Source: Anoplolepis gracilipes (taxonomy: Eukaryota > Arthropoda > Insecta > Hymenoptera > Formicidae). From it: a DNA stretch of 64,000 nt. The notes beneath the pieces were generated by a model. The model searched no databases and had not been told where the DNA came from. It worked only from the letters and a program-made list of their open reading frames with translations. The stretch spans positions 1,495,501-1,559,500 of the forward strand of contig NC_132974.1 of assembly GCF_047496725.1 (NCBI RefSeq), read 5' to 3'. A program made the position numbers and the translations under genes. Positions 1 to 11,670 of this stretch are shown piece after piece. Numbering within the stretch: the stretch's first letter is position 1; each line of letters opens with the position of its first letter.

Positions 1-603
1 TCCACGAAGTGAGACCCAGCTTCACACACACCTCCAAATAGAATTGCACGAAATATGTTATGCGATAATCGCGACAAAAAATAAATTAATTTCGCGAATA
101 ATACGTAATAAATTTACCTCGCACGTAATATATTATCTGATTGCTCCCACAAAGCCCGATCCCAGGCCTGCTCATTTTCTCTTAATCCTTCGTTCATGTA
201 TTTTCGAAAGCACTTACGAAACATTCACGATTTCAATACATATTTATTAATACACGAAAAAAATGTCGGACCGATATTTTCCCGCTTATGTATCGTCACA
301 CCAATGGTGGCAAAACGACGCAGTTGCAGGACAATCGAACAATCCCGAAGATCACGAACGCCACCGGTTGCGATGAATGCGTGCGAAACAAATCTGTCTC
401 AAGATTATGACTTGTTCCCACTCCTCGTTTTACTCCCGACGTACACGATATTTGCCCAAAATTGACAAAAACCACGCAGGACAATCGCGACTCGACTCAG
501 CTCGGTTCGGCTCGACTGCTCAGCTGTTCAGCTCCGCAGACACCATGCGATTGTCGTATGGTGTAGCAGAGCTGATCTCGGTAACGCCGATGTGGAGGAG
601 ATA

Positions 604-1000
604 GCTCTTGTATCTCTGATATCACTACTGCGCGTGTGCGATAAGCGCGCGTCGACCACGGAAATCATCCGTAATGTTTTTTTTTTTCCCGAAATATGCT
701 TCGCTGCGTTAATTCTCTGCATTTTTTGCTCCGCGACGAAATAATATAATAATTTTTCTCTACACGGAGAAAATACAACGATAAAAATTAGAATATATAA
801 CATTTGTAATCGTGGAATACATTAACATACATATACAAGAAATCACGCGCGATATTTTTATTCTTATATTATAATAATATGTTTAATAATATATGTATGT
901 ATATGAAAAGTAATTTTCATATGTATACGAATATTATATTTTACGAAGGAATAATTCAAATATTTTGAAGCACAAACAAATATATAATTTATTATTTATA
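604..1000 (+). repeat. Array module B, copy 1
   Basis: This copy starts at the ctctgatatcactactgcg segment, passes a T-run and a cgcttcgctgcgtt-like stretch, and continues as gcgacgaaataatataat into an AT-rich tail ending near tattttacgaaggaataattc. The same order of segments appears at 2780-3330 and 3465-3990. Its actgcgcgtgtgcg sequence is one of the uninterrupted counterparts of the site occupied by a fold-back element in copy 2. Confidence 0.7.
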
Positions 1001-2240
1001 GTACTAGGTAAAACTATTTATTTAATCTACCTAGAACTATTAAATTTAATATTAATAATTAATAAGAGTTTTCACAAAATGAAATCCAGCTTCATACGCT
1101 CAAATGAAATTGCGTGAAACATGCTATGCGATCATCGTGACAAAAAAAAAAAAAAAAAAAAAAAAATTAATTCCACGAAAACGTAGTAAATTACCTTATT
1201 ATTAAAAACCTGATGTCATCCCAAGTTTTATCCTAATCCTCTGTCGATGTATTTTCGAAAGCACAAAACACTCACAAAACACTTGCACTTAAATGACCAT
1301 GAGTACACTAATTAATCACTTAAGACGATCGCGCGACATTTTGCACGACACTCCCGATAATAATCGCACTCCTCGGCCCGAACTTTGTTTTATTTACGAC
1401 ATAGAATAATGCGAAAAAAATAATAGTATTCATCGCGCGAGCAATCGGCAAATTATATAACTAAATATTTTCGGATATTACATTATACAGATATACGTCG
1501 CGATATTTTCTCGCTTGATTGTCGCCACACAAATAATAAAATTACACGTACAACGCGTTATATACTCGGTGCATTCTTTTGCGCGGATTAATAAATAATA
1601 CCCTGAAACGATTGTCTGTCTATCAACTCGGCATTCCCGAAACACTCGTTCGAAATCCGTCATTTGCAACGCGATAAATTATCTCAGTTATGTCGTTTAC
1701 GAATATCGAAAGACGTAAATCACGATCGCGGAGACTAATAATAATAAAGAAATAATCGCCCGTTATTATGTTCGGCACTCCCGACGATACAAGACGCGAG
1801 AATCAGAGGATCGACATAGCCGGCAGTGATGGCTCCGATTAAATAATCGCGGTGACACTTTAGTACAGCAGCTATTTCCCTCCATAGGCTGTCTCACAAT
1901 CAGTCGGTTTCCGTGCGATGTTACGCGGTAACACGACTTGTCGCATGCATCGCCAGCAATCGTCCCTCAGATACCGTTCCTCGTAGCGCCGCGACACGGC
2001 AGCCTTTACCCCCTCTATAGGCTGTCTTGCTTGTTGGCGGTACGCGGCATTAACGCGCGGTATTGCCGCGCGATGGCGCCACTTGTTCCCTGCAGCGCCC
2101 ATCGACCCGTCGACCGATTTCGAATCACCCGCGATCCGCGACCGCGACGTTTTCTTCCTCATACGCTTCACGCTATGGGAGCTGGGGGCCCGCACTCAAT
2201 GCACCATCTAGTTCGATAAATCAATATAATCTGGTATATG

Positions 2241-2790
2241 GATTAATAAATAATATGTTGAAACGATCGTCCGTCCTTCCTCTCGGCACTCCCGCAGACT
2301 AAATGAACGTCCTGAGATAATGGCCCGTTACTCGATTCGGCACTTCCGTTCCGACACTTGTTCATCCGCGAAATTCTCTCTTTCGACCGATACAAGACGC
2401 GAGAAACAGAGAGGATCGACATCGCTGGCAGCGATCCCTCTCAGATACTGACTCCTGTAGCGCTGTAGAAGAGCTCCCTTTCAATCGGTTTTTGCGCGCG
2501 GTATTATTACGCGCAGCGTCCAACATTCGAAAATTTTCCGCCATGTTTTTTTCCTTACGATACGCTTTGCGTATTTCGTCCGTCTTTCCACTCTCGGCAC
2601 TGCCGCAGACTAAATGAACGTGCTGAGATAACGGCCCGTTATTCGATTCGGCACCCCCGACACTTGTTCACCCGCGAAATTCTCCCTTTCGACCGATTTA
2701 AGACGCGCGAAACAGAGGATCAACATCGCCCGGCAGCGATCTCTCTGATACTGACCTCCCCTCTACGGGATATTGTAGTTGGTATTACTG
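2241..2790 (+). repeat. Tandem pair of module C copies, about 310 bp each
   Basis: Two neighbouring segments, starting near 2281 and 2594, share a long run of similar sequence: ctcggcactcccgcagac, then aaatgaacgt-ctgagataa-ggcccgtta, then acacttgttca-ccgcgaaattctc, then ttcgaccgat with a-aagacgcg-gaaacagagga. They differ by scattered substitutions and small indels. A third, more diverged copy lies at 1585-2220. The first of the pair ends in a truncated module B start near 2540-2580. Confidence 0.8.
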
Positions 2791-2798
2791 CGCGCATT

Positions 2799-2924
2799 AA
2801 GCCTTGTCTACAGTAAGTCGTTGGCTTAGGAAGCCCCAACCAATCACGATTGAATTTAGAAAAGAATAATCCAACGCAATTGGTTAAACTTCTTATGATC
2901 ATCGACTTATTGTAGACAAGGCTT
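2799..2924. mobile_element. Short fold-back (MITE-like) element inside module B copy 2
   Basis: The ends are inverted copies: aagccttgtctacagtaagtcg at the left against a right end that reads, on the other strand, aagccttgtctacaataagtcg. The inverted similarity continues inward for about 50 bp on each side, so nearly the whole 126 bp can fold back. The related modules at 604-1000 and 3465-3990 run through the equivalent position without this segment. It therefore looks like an insertion of a miniature inverted-repeat transposable element. It has no coding capacity. I could not fix a target-site duplication: taa precedes the gcc end and ttt follows the ggc end. Confidence 0.75.
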
Positions 2925-3464
2925 TGCGTAAATAGGCGCCTGGGAACGTGCAGGTGTTCGTCGACAAATTCCGAGAATCGTCTCCGATGTTTTTTTCCCG
3001 GAATACGCTTTGCGCTGTACAGACATGTTACTGCTTCGTATTCCTTGTTCCGCGACGAAATAATATGATAAAAATTTTTACATGGGGACAATATTACAGT
3101 AAAAAATAGAATAATTATAGAATATACTAATTGTACATGTACATATATAAAAGAAATAGCAGGATGATTTTATTCAATATTATATATTCAATAATATTAT
3201 ATAGGTATATTATATTTTAAAGAAATATTGCAATTATTCAAAAATCTTTAAATATCAAACTATTGCGTAATCATTTATAAACAATAAAAAATATACATAA
3301 TTTATAATTTTTATACATATATGCACAATTAATTTTTTGTAGATGATCGGAAAATATCTCGCGGAGCACGCACTCGATACATTATATAGTTTAATAGTCT
3401 GATGTAAATTATTAGATATAGTGTAGTGATGATTATAAATCGATTCTGGTAGCATACGGAGGAA

Positions 3465-3990
3465 GTGGCTCTTTCTGGCATCACTGCGTGTGCGTGATAG
3501 GCGCGTGTAGCTCTCGTCGACGAATTCTGAGAATCGTCTCTGTTTTTTCCCCGTAATACACGCTTCGCGCTGTACATCTTACCGCTCTATATTTTTTCTT
3601 TCGCCACGAAATAATATGACAAAAATTTTTACATGGAGAAAATATTATAGTAAAAATTAGAATATATAATATATTGTAATCATAGAATATACTGCTTAAT
3701 GTATAAATATATATTATATAAAAAATATACGCGCATAATATTTTTATTCAATAATATATATAAATATTACATACGAGTATTATGTTTTACGAAGAACTAT
3801 TGTAATTTCAAATTTTAATGCAAACAACTCGACAAATAAATATACAATCGTTAACAAATAATTTATCATCTGTATAGTATGTATATGTGCACAATTAATT
3901 ATTATAGACAATTTATTATAGACGAAACACGAACGTCTCACCTCGGTATTTATATATACGGCGTCTCAAATAATCTAATTTTTAATTAAT
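3465..3990 (+). repeat. Array module B, copy 3
   Basis: This copy resembles copy 1 (604-1000) and copy 2 (2780-3330). It runs from a catcactgcgtgtgcg segment through a T-run and cgcttcgcgctgtacat, then cacgaaataatatgaca, a tttttacatggagaaaatatt segment and an AT-rich tail. The tail contains tgcacaattaatta and acgaacgtctcacctcg. The same tail recurs in a fourth, partial copy at about 4384-4500. Confidence 0.7.
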
Positions 3991-4054
3991 ATTTTAATAA
4001 TGTTTATGTATTTTAATAATGTTTATATATATTAATATTTTAATAATATTTATG

Positions 4055-4056
<2 letters not shown>

Positions 4057-4120
<64 letters not shown>
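4057..4120. repeat. (TC)32 microsatellite
   Basis: An uninterrupted TC dinucleotide run of 64 bp within the left repeat array. It is likely to be length-polymorphic. Confidence 0.98.
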
Positions 4121-4124
<4 letters not shown>

Positions 4125-4250
4125 ACGACATCATCGACCGTCAATCACATACGCGGTAAAAAGGCAACAATACAGGCGATACAAATCGACTCGAAACGCA
4201 AACTTCTTACGTCTACATGACTTTTTTTATATTTGATGATGATTGATGTA

Positions 4251-4383
4251 TGTACAGAAAAAATTATTAATGCCTTTACACGTGAATTTATTCACCCACA
4301 TACATTTTCTATATATACAAAATATATAATTGTATTAATGTGTAAATTCATTTGTAAAGGTATTTAATGACGCCTTCAGTACA
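4251..4383. mobile_element. Short TIR element with TA flanks
   Basis: The two ends are inverted copies of about 45 bp. The left end starts tgtacagaa and runs through attaatgcctttaca to tgaattta. The right end, on the other strand, reads tgtactgaa through attaaatacctttaca to tgaattta. A TA dinucleotide sits immediately outside each end (4249-4250 and 4384-4385), as expected for Tc1/mariner-type target duplication. The element is 133 bp with no coding capacity, so it would be a non-autonomous miniature element. It sits just before the fourth partial copy of module B. Confidence 0.7.
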
Positions 4384-5160
4384 TATGCACAATTAATTTA
4401 TTACAGAGACGAGCGGAGATACAAACGTCTCATCTCGATACTTACTGTCCAACATCTCTATTTAATTTGTTTAATTAATACTCTAATAATTTTTACGCAT
4501 AGAACTTTTTGTAGAATTTATAGAATTTTTAAGTGCTTAAAATCTAATAAGAAATGCTAAAAAAATCGTCAGCAAACAAAGTAAGCAGCGTGAACGTGAC
4601 ATCTCAGTTTGTCAATTTTTTTTTGTTTAATAAAACTAGTTATTTAATCTATATCAAGTACACTATCATTAAGAATAAGAAAAATCAGGAGTTCCAACAA
4701 TTAATAAGTTACTATGAAGTGAGATGTCAGTTTCACACACACGCACACACGGCTATTTACATAATATGAGAGAAAAATGATCAAGAAAATTTTCGAAAAA
4801 ATTTCCAAGTTTTCCAGGTTTTTTTTAGGAATAGATAGACCTTGATAAAATATCTTTCTTATTGCTTCGATGCAATTACAATATTTAAAACAACGTTTCG
4901 ATGATCGAGGGAAAGAGAGAGAGATCGCATTTTCGATACATTATAAACAAACCAACGGAAGAGAACGCGAATGGCATATTAAACGTCACCACAACTCCAT
5001 TCGTTGCGCGAATAAAAATTCACAAATAAAAATCTCGCAAACAATAACGAATGGCTTGATACCGGTGAGATACGCGATATCCTGATGATTATTTAACGTA
5101 ATATCATATAACGAAATGCACATAATCGGAAGTAAATAATCGAAAATAAACTAGATTTGC

Positions 5161-5216
5161 CGGAAGCTGCGCTCTATGTTGCAGATATCTTCTGGCAAGA
5201 TGGGGCGCAGCTTCCG
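5161..5216 (+). ncRNA. Pre-miRNA-sized hairpin (or tiny fold-back element)
   Basis: A 56-nt inverted repeat. The outer 12 bp pair perfectly (cggaagctgcgc with gcgcagcttccg). Read on the + strand, pairing continues to about 22 bp with two G-U wobbles and one mismatch, closing on a short loop near gatatcttct. The size and stem suit an animal microRNA precursor. The 3' arm contains tggcaagatg, the first ten bases of the conserved miR-31 family as I recall it, but known miR-31 lies on the 5' arm and the remaining bases differ, so I do not assign it. A decayed miniature element is the main alternative, because the arm differences include C-to-T changes. Confidence 0.35.
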
Positions 5217-5518
5217 ATAAATACAAACATTCAATTATTTTCTTTTTCGATATATCAATAAGCATAAATTACAAATGCACGCGATATGCTAGAGATGCAA
5301 AGAAAAACCTGAGATCGATTGACAAGAAGCATTGTAATATTAGCGATAATTTGAGCTTCTTAATTACACCAAGAAAGAGAGAAAGAGAGAAAGAGAGAAA
5401 ATAGAAATTGCATTTTCTCATTATAACAAAACATAGCAAACATTTCTGTGAAATATTCAAATATGCACATTTTTAATAATCTAAGAGTTTATTTTATTAT
5501 TATATATTTGTTATACAT

Positions 5519-5629
5519 AATTCTAATTAATATAACATTTTATTTAACAAAGTAAAAAGATTAAGCATAGAGAATAAACTATGCTTGATCTTTTTACTTC
5601 GTTAAATAAAATTTTATATTAATTAAAAT
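5519..5629. repeat. Near-perfect fold-back, arms of about 52 bp
   Basis: Left arm 5519-5570 and right arm 5579-5629 are inverted copies with only a few differences. Both contain tttatttaac-aagtaaaaaga and aagcatag next to an 8-bp loop. The arms are AT-rich and extend outward through ttaattaatata-like sequence. It fits a miniature fold-back transposable element. A long double-stranded RNA hairpin is possible if it is transcribed. The two inner differences are one A-C and one T-G pair on the + strand, so neither strand is favoured as a structured RNA. Confidence 0.7.
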
Positions 5630-6220
5630 CATGTGAAATTTTAAATAAAACTGCTCTCATGTTACATTATATTATCGCGTATATAATATTATTTGACCGC
5701 GTAAGACTAATTGTGAGATTGTTATGGCGAGCGACACAATAAGGAGCTAAACCGGTTTCAACTTGTGTCAGCTGTGTCTCTTTAGCCTCTATTAGATATA
5801 AAGCTCGCTTGTGCAATACCTCGTGAAATGTTCAGACCAGCTACTGTGTCGAAATACATGGTACAATACAGCAGCGATTAATATTCAAGTACCTTGTATA
5901 TTATCGGTAATATTTAAGGGATTAAATTTAATAATCGATTATTCACAAACTGTTATGTAAATGAGCGATAAAAACAATTTGGTGTTCTATCAGTTGCTTA
6001 CGTGAATATCAAAATATTTGGCGCATTTTTGCATCAGCGAACCGACAAGAATTAGAAAATATTCGTGAATAATTTAAATTAGATTTTGTTTTATTTTCCA
6101 TCTCTCTTTTAATTTCTGCAGTTTATTAAAATAGAAATTATATTGTAAATTTTTAACTCCACATGCGTGCAATCCATTATTTACATTGAGCAACCGCAGC
6201 AGTATTAATCTTCAGTGTAT

Positions 6221-6238
6221 GTGTGTGTGTGTGTGTGT
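6221..6238. repeat. (GT)9 microsatellite
   Basis: A short uninterrupted GT dinucleotide run. Confidence 0.95.
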
Positions 6239-7800
6239 TAAAAAGAAAATCGCTTTTATTATATAAAATATGGCCGAAATGAAATTACTCTGGAAATACC
6301 ATCGCCCCCTTCGAGCTTCTGTTCGACTGCAATTAACTCCCAATTATCCCGAGGGTCTCACTCTCTCTGTAACGCGCGCGCTCGTTCGCCCTGAAACGCT
6401 TCCGAGGGAAGCGTAATTCGATTCCGTACCCTAAATTTACAAGCAAGTGCACGTGTCCCCGTTGACTCCGCAGGTCACCATCTCGTTTTCATCCCCGATT
6501 CGTATGCGTCGTCGATCGTCACTCCGTGTTTTTCCCGTTCGTATCTCGTCGTTGACGTCAGCGGGAGACCCAATTTTCGAGTAGTAACCGGGATGGAACA
6601 TCCACCACCAAGAGTGGTTTTACAAGCCGGTGTAACGGAAGGGAAACCGTGGCGGGAGCACAAATGAGGAATATTCGAGCTTGCTTCAGCGCGCGGAAAC
6701 TTAACTTTCCTACGAGTCGCTACTCGTCTCTCGTTTTCCATGCTGTAATTCTTCCAGACGAATAAAATTCTGCGACATTCCGGAATACGTTTTTCGTTTG
6801 TATGTATACGTTCCGAGCAACGTATTCTTCTCGGTGGCAAGTTCCGCTCCGAAAATCGCCCGGATGGCAGTTATTTGGAACTTGGTCCGCGAGTTCGAGA
6901 AACGTCCTCTTTCGGGTTCAACGATGTTATTTTTTCGAACAGATTCAGAGCAAAGTTGGATCAAAGCAAACATTGAAGAAATTTAAATAAGGCAAAAAAA
7001 AGCTAATTCAACGTTGTATAAGCGATTTCTTATACGCAGGCTGTATCAACATTTCCTCATTAAAATTTACTTTACATGTAATTGTATAATAATATAAGAA
7101 TTTATACGAAAGTTATTCACAGTCTTCTTTGATTTCTTTTGTGTATTATTTGGGGCAATATAAAACGATAAATTGTAAGAATTAAACAAATTATATACAC
7201 AGATTGAAAATTAAGTATTTAAAGACTGACTGATTGTATCAGAAGATTGAAAATTTATGCACATATTTAAAAGTGTACATTTACGCATATTTGTTATATT
7301 TATGTACTAAGTATGCCAAATAAATCTATTCAACAATCAAAACAATTTTACAAAAATTATGCCATAATATTCGTAAACTGCATCCGCGCGCTTTTCAATT
7401 CTAATCTATACTATGCTTTATAATTATTGTGACAATCTTGACGAAAGTTTTTCTAGAACACGATGTGTTTATATATATATATATATGTATATATAAATCC
7501 CATTCCCTTATAATCATTAATCCGTAATGTGCTACCGTGAGCATTGTTACGGCAAGGCGGCAGAAATGGAAATACTTGCGTAATACGCGATGCATAATAC
7601 GTGAAAATGTAGAAGCTGGTTCGAGAAGCGCGGAGACCGAAATTGAAATAATAATAGTTCTCTTATTCTCACACAGACCTGGCGTTCTCATTTTATTTAA
7701 TGGGAAAACACTTGGAAAATATATGATTCTCGAGAAAAGAAGATCCGTGAGCGTACTATTCATTAAATACATATACTTCTGTTTAAAAAATATATAAAAA

Positions 7801-7884
7801 ATATTATTCATTATTCATTATTATTATTATTATAAGATATTATTATAATGTGTGTAATTTATTATTATTATTATTATTATTACT
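7801..7884. repeat. ATT-rich simple sequence
   Basis: Two ATT trinucleotide runs separated by a short interruption containing tgtgtgtaa. There is no coding potential. Confidence 0.9.
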
Positions 7885-9340
7885 ATCAGCTGTGCGCATA
7901 TAAACTTTCGAGATAATGAATTCTTCATTGAGGCTTATAGGAATGTTACTATGATTAAATTACGATTTAATTTATTTTGAGGTCGAAATATTATTATCAT
8001 AATGAAAATCGTTACTATTGCGTGCCATATAGTATAGCAATGAACATACTACAAAGCTTCTGCGGTACAGTAATCAGAATGTGCTCACAATAAGCTTTAC
8101 ATTCTCATTGATACGTGGACAAAGCGATAAATGTGATCGCAGGTCATAACGTATTTAACGAAATAAAATTCAGTACTTTACTGAATGCTCATACAATCAA
8201 CACGAAATGTTGTAACAAAAGAACTTACACGAGATACTGCGCGTGATTCAATATAATTATTTATTATAAAATTATTGTTAATTAATAATTACGATAATAG
8301 TAATAATAATGTTAACCAACAATGTTATTACTATTGTATAGCAGTATGCATAATTAAATAATATCATAAATTAAATTACTCTTAGTCAATTATTATTAAT
8401 AATTAAGTATACCAACGCGCATCGTGTTTTGCTGATCCCAAATATATCTACAAATGAATTAATCAGCTCGAATAGCCAGCATTAAATATATGATTAATAT
8501 ATATATTTATAAATAATAATAATTTATAATTATACAATATATACATATAATATGCATAATAATTATTAATTATATAGTTACGATTATCTAGTTCTGAGCG
8601 ATGATTTTCCAATTTAATTTCGACGCGTGAAGAAGACTGTAGCACGAAACATCTATGACAATCCAAGTAATTTTTCCAGCCGAAAGAAAAAGAACACAAC
8701 AACGTGCAACGTGATTCGCGCCCTCAACTGCGCTGACAATTAAACCGAAATCAATTCCGGGCAGGTATTCAATTGATCCAACGTGATCACGGACACCGTA
8801 CGCACGCGTCCACTCTTTATCAGATCGGAGCGTGAGAGAGGCGCCAAAGCCAATCAACGTTTTCATCCGCAGTGTCAGCTGTCGTATCTCGATCCGATAG
8901 AATTCCGGACGGTCGGAAGTTCGAGGCTCTGACAGCATGATCATACTTCCCAATAATCCACGAATATATTCGCTCACCGAGAAATGGCCGCCGTATTAAA
9001 ATCTGTAGCTCGATTACGGATTGATAACGCGAGATGTTAAATAATAACGTGAATCAAATCAAATTATATACTATGAGAATTATTTGTTTGATGCGTCAAA
9101 CAAACATCTATCATTTTTCTTTTGCTTTATTTAGTATTTGTCTCTAAAAAAAAAAAAGATCATAAATTTAATTATGTCACTCGCTTGATATACTATAATT
9201 CTGATTTAATTCAGAATTTGTGGTTACAGATAAAAAATCATGTCCTGAGATAAAGAATCATGCATGCAGAATTATGTGCATCGCGAATATTATTTATCAA
9301 TTCCATTAATGATCGCTCATTAATAGAAGAGGAGTCTCGA

Positions 9341-9417
9341 GTAACGACAATTATAGTCGTTATCGATGCACTCGACAGAGTATGCATGCACTGATGGCGG
9401 CCATGCACGATCAGTGC
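9341..9417. other. Two adjacent short stem-loops
   Basis: The first stem pairs gtaacgac (9341-9348) with gtcgttat (9356-9363) around a 7-nt loop. The second pairs gcactgat (9388-9395) with atcagtgc (9410-9417) around a 14-nt loop. I recognise no RNA family. Stems of 8 bp arise often by chance in a window of this size. Confidence 0.3.
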
Positions 9418-10460
9418 TTCAACACAACAGGTGGTTCTGTGAACAGCGACTGATCGAAGGAACTAGTAATTAATGCAACATATAATTCGCTTTATCTCAA
9501 ACATATTCTAAGTAATAAATCAGTGGATATATATGTGGACATGCATCTTATCCCTTGTCGCTGTACACGCATTTTCATATATGTCTAGAGTCAGAAATTC
9601 ATTCTTCATATGTAAACGTTATGATGTTTTAAAATAATTTAAATTAGATAAATAAATTAAAAGATTTTCTTCATTTTTTAAGTAAAATTAATCCACACGT
9701 CATAACTGTTTTAAGTGTCAGAAATTTTTCATGGCATATTGGCAGTGGAATACTCTTTTATTTTAATATTCTGGCCAATATAAAAGAATAAAAACGTCTC
9801 TTATATAAATGCGAATGCTGATACATTATATTAATTAAGTATAAATTTTTAAAACTTAATACTAAATGAATAAAATCTCATTTTAAAACAAGATTGTTTC
9901 ATTGTACAGTAAAAAACAGTAAAACGTTAATGCTAATAATATCGTATGCGCATAAATTAATATTTTTATATTTCATTATATTATATAAATTCTGGTTTAA
10001 ACTCACTCAGCCATTCGTTTCAAAAGTAATCGGTAATATTGTATGCGACAACGTTGCAATAAAAGCCATTTCTTCTATAAATTTTTTACGTCTTTTCATA
10101 AAAGGACTCGTAAAGCGTAAAACGTTCTTTAAAAACGTTTTTAAAAACGTCGACATTGCACAACCGGATAACGCAAACTTAATTATAAAAAAAATATTGA
10201 GCTTTTCAGAAGTGAAAAAATTTAATGATTTGAAAAGAAACACTCGTGAAGCTTTTCGAAAACTATTTTCAGAAAACAGACGAGCGTAAAATTCGATCAC
10301 GTATTGACAGTACTTGTCCTTTTTCTCCTCCTTGGCAGGAGGTGTTCTTGCAATTCGCGCCTCCGCCCACGACCTGCACCCGTGAAAAAACTGATTTCCT
10401 GCGGGAACATTATCATTTTAGCTTGCAGAGAATTGCGGCGATGTGCCGATTATCGAGAGG

Positions 10461-10482
10461 GAGAGAGAGAGAGAGAGAGAGA
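10461..10482. repeat. (GA)11 microsatellite
   Basis: An uninterrupted GA run in a purine-rich patch. The Arg/Glu-rich open frames over it are products of the repeat, not genes. Confidence 0.95.
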
Positions 10483-10760
10483 TTCGAAGACCAGCACCGT
10501 TCTCGTCAAGTAATCAAGAGCCGAGATCCGGCTGCGCTTCTTCTCGGTTGTCTGCACTTCTTTTTTTCTTTTTTCTTTTTTTATTTTCTCTGCCGGTGGA
10601 AACACCGCTAACGAAAGTAAATTTTCACGACCAACCACTTTTCGCCGATGCTCGATAGACGTTTTATGGATCTTTGCCCCCTCACCCCCGTCCCCTCCCC
10701 GGACAGGTTGAGATTTCTCGATGAATTTTAACGCGATTTCAATATTTTCGTTTTAATCTT

Positions 10761-10764
<4 letters not shown>

Positions 10765-10799
<35 letters not shown>
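10765..10799. repeat. (TC)17 microsatellite
   Basis: TC dinucleotide run followed by a short degenerate TCTT extension. Confidence 0.95.
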
Positions 10800-10806
<7 letters not shown>

Positions 10807-11518
10807 TCTTTTGATAAATGATCGTAGAAGTAATCATATCATTAAATTTTGTATTCTGATTTATCTAAATTCTCGAATAAAATCATCGCGATTCTTTCAT
10901 CAACGACTCTGTTTTATGCGGATTTTAAAATTACGAATTTTCTAGAATTAACTGCACCTTTGTGAAATTGCCACTCAAAGGTGGATGGTTATTCTCGCCC
11001 GAGTAAAATTGGCATTCTCGCGTCACACTTCGCGTGCATATTGCGTTCGTATATATATGTATATACCCAGCTCTAACAACTCTCCTTGCAACATAACGCG
11101 ATATTAGCATCAACTAACGAACGAGATTCAAAGTGTCTCGGTAATCCGGCGCTGTGTGAGACGTACGAGCTTTTAGTAAAGCGCGAGAACTGCTTTTACA
11201 ATCTTCTTTTAATATAAATACTTGCAAACACGACTTAAAATTTCATTTTACAAAAGATAAGTGTAATAGATTTTTCTAAGCTTTGCATTTACAATATTAA
11301 TAAACATCATCGCAATGTTTTACATAAATTTCTTTAATGAAAAATTTTTCTCTATAATTCTACACCCTAGTTCAACAAATACTATATTGTTCACTTTTAT
11401 TAAAACTGTTTTGTGCTGTGTGTATAACAGAATATATCTGTTTATCATAAAAATATTGAATGCCCTATTTCAATGGCGTTATTAATGTCGCAGCACTGGC
11501 TATTGTTTGTAATGTTTG

Positions 11519-11525
<7 letters not shown>

Positions 11526-11555
<30 letters not shown>
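11526..11555. repeat. (AT)15 microsatellite
   Basis: Uninterrupted AT run. Confidence 0.95.
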
Positions 11556-11559
<4 letters not shown>

Positions 11560-11670
11560 TTGAAAGGTGGTACTCTCACCTGTCAACATAACATAGAATT
11601 ATTTTTGTTGCTTTTAAAGTATGAAAAAAATTATTAAAAATGAAAATAAATATACGTAATATATATTTAT

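Larger units (their letters stand above)
1..4750. repeat. Degenerate array of diverged repeat modules
   Basis: Three kinds of segment recur here in diverged form. Module A (near 7-320, 1079-1540 and a short piece at 4713-4745) starts with a cagcttcac-like segment and contains tgtattttcgaaagcac. Module C (near 1585-2220, 2241-2590, 2594-2790) carries ctcggcactcccg and atacaagacgcgag. Module B (near 604-1000, 2780-3330, 3465-3990, tail only at 4384-4500) carries a T-run, then cgcttcgcgctgtaca-like sequence, then cgacgaaataatatga. The order A-C-B repeats, with about 1.07 kb between the first two A copies. By eye, copies are roughly 65-85% alike and differ in length by insertions. No continuous frame runs through the modules, so the short open frames here look incidental. 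The array may extend beyond the left edge. Function is unknown. Confidence 0.75.

Noticed and set aside
7401..7811. 136-codon minus-strand open frame
   Set aside because: Its C-terminal half reads through an AT run as Tyr/Ile-His repeats and it ends in simple sequence; judged noncoding.
8588..8977. 129-codon minus-strand open frame
   Set aside because: It passes from GC-richer into AT-rich sequence without change of composition expected for an exon, has no clear splice sites, and matches no family I know.
9894..10289. 131-codon + strand open frame
   Set aside because: Lys/Phe/Ile/Asn-rich composition follows the AT-rich base content; no domain or splice context.
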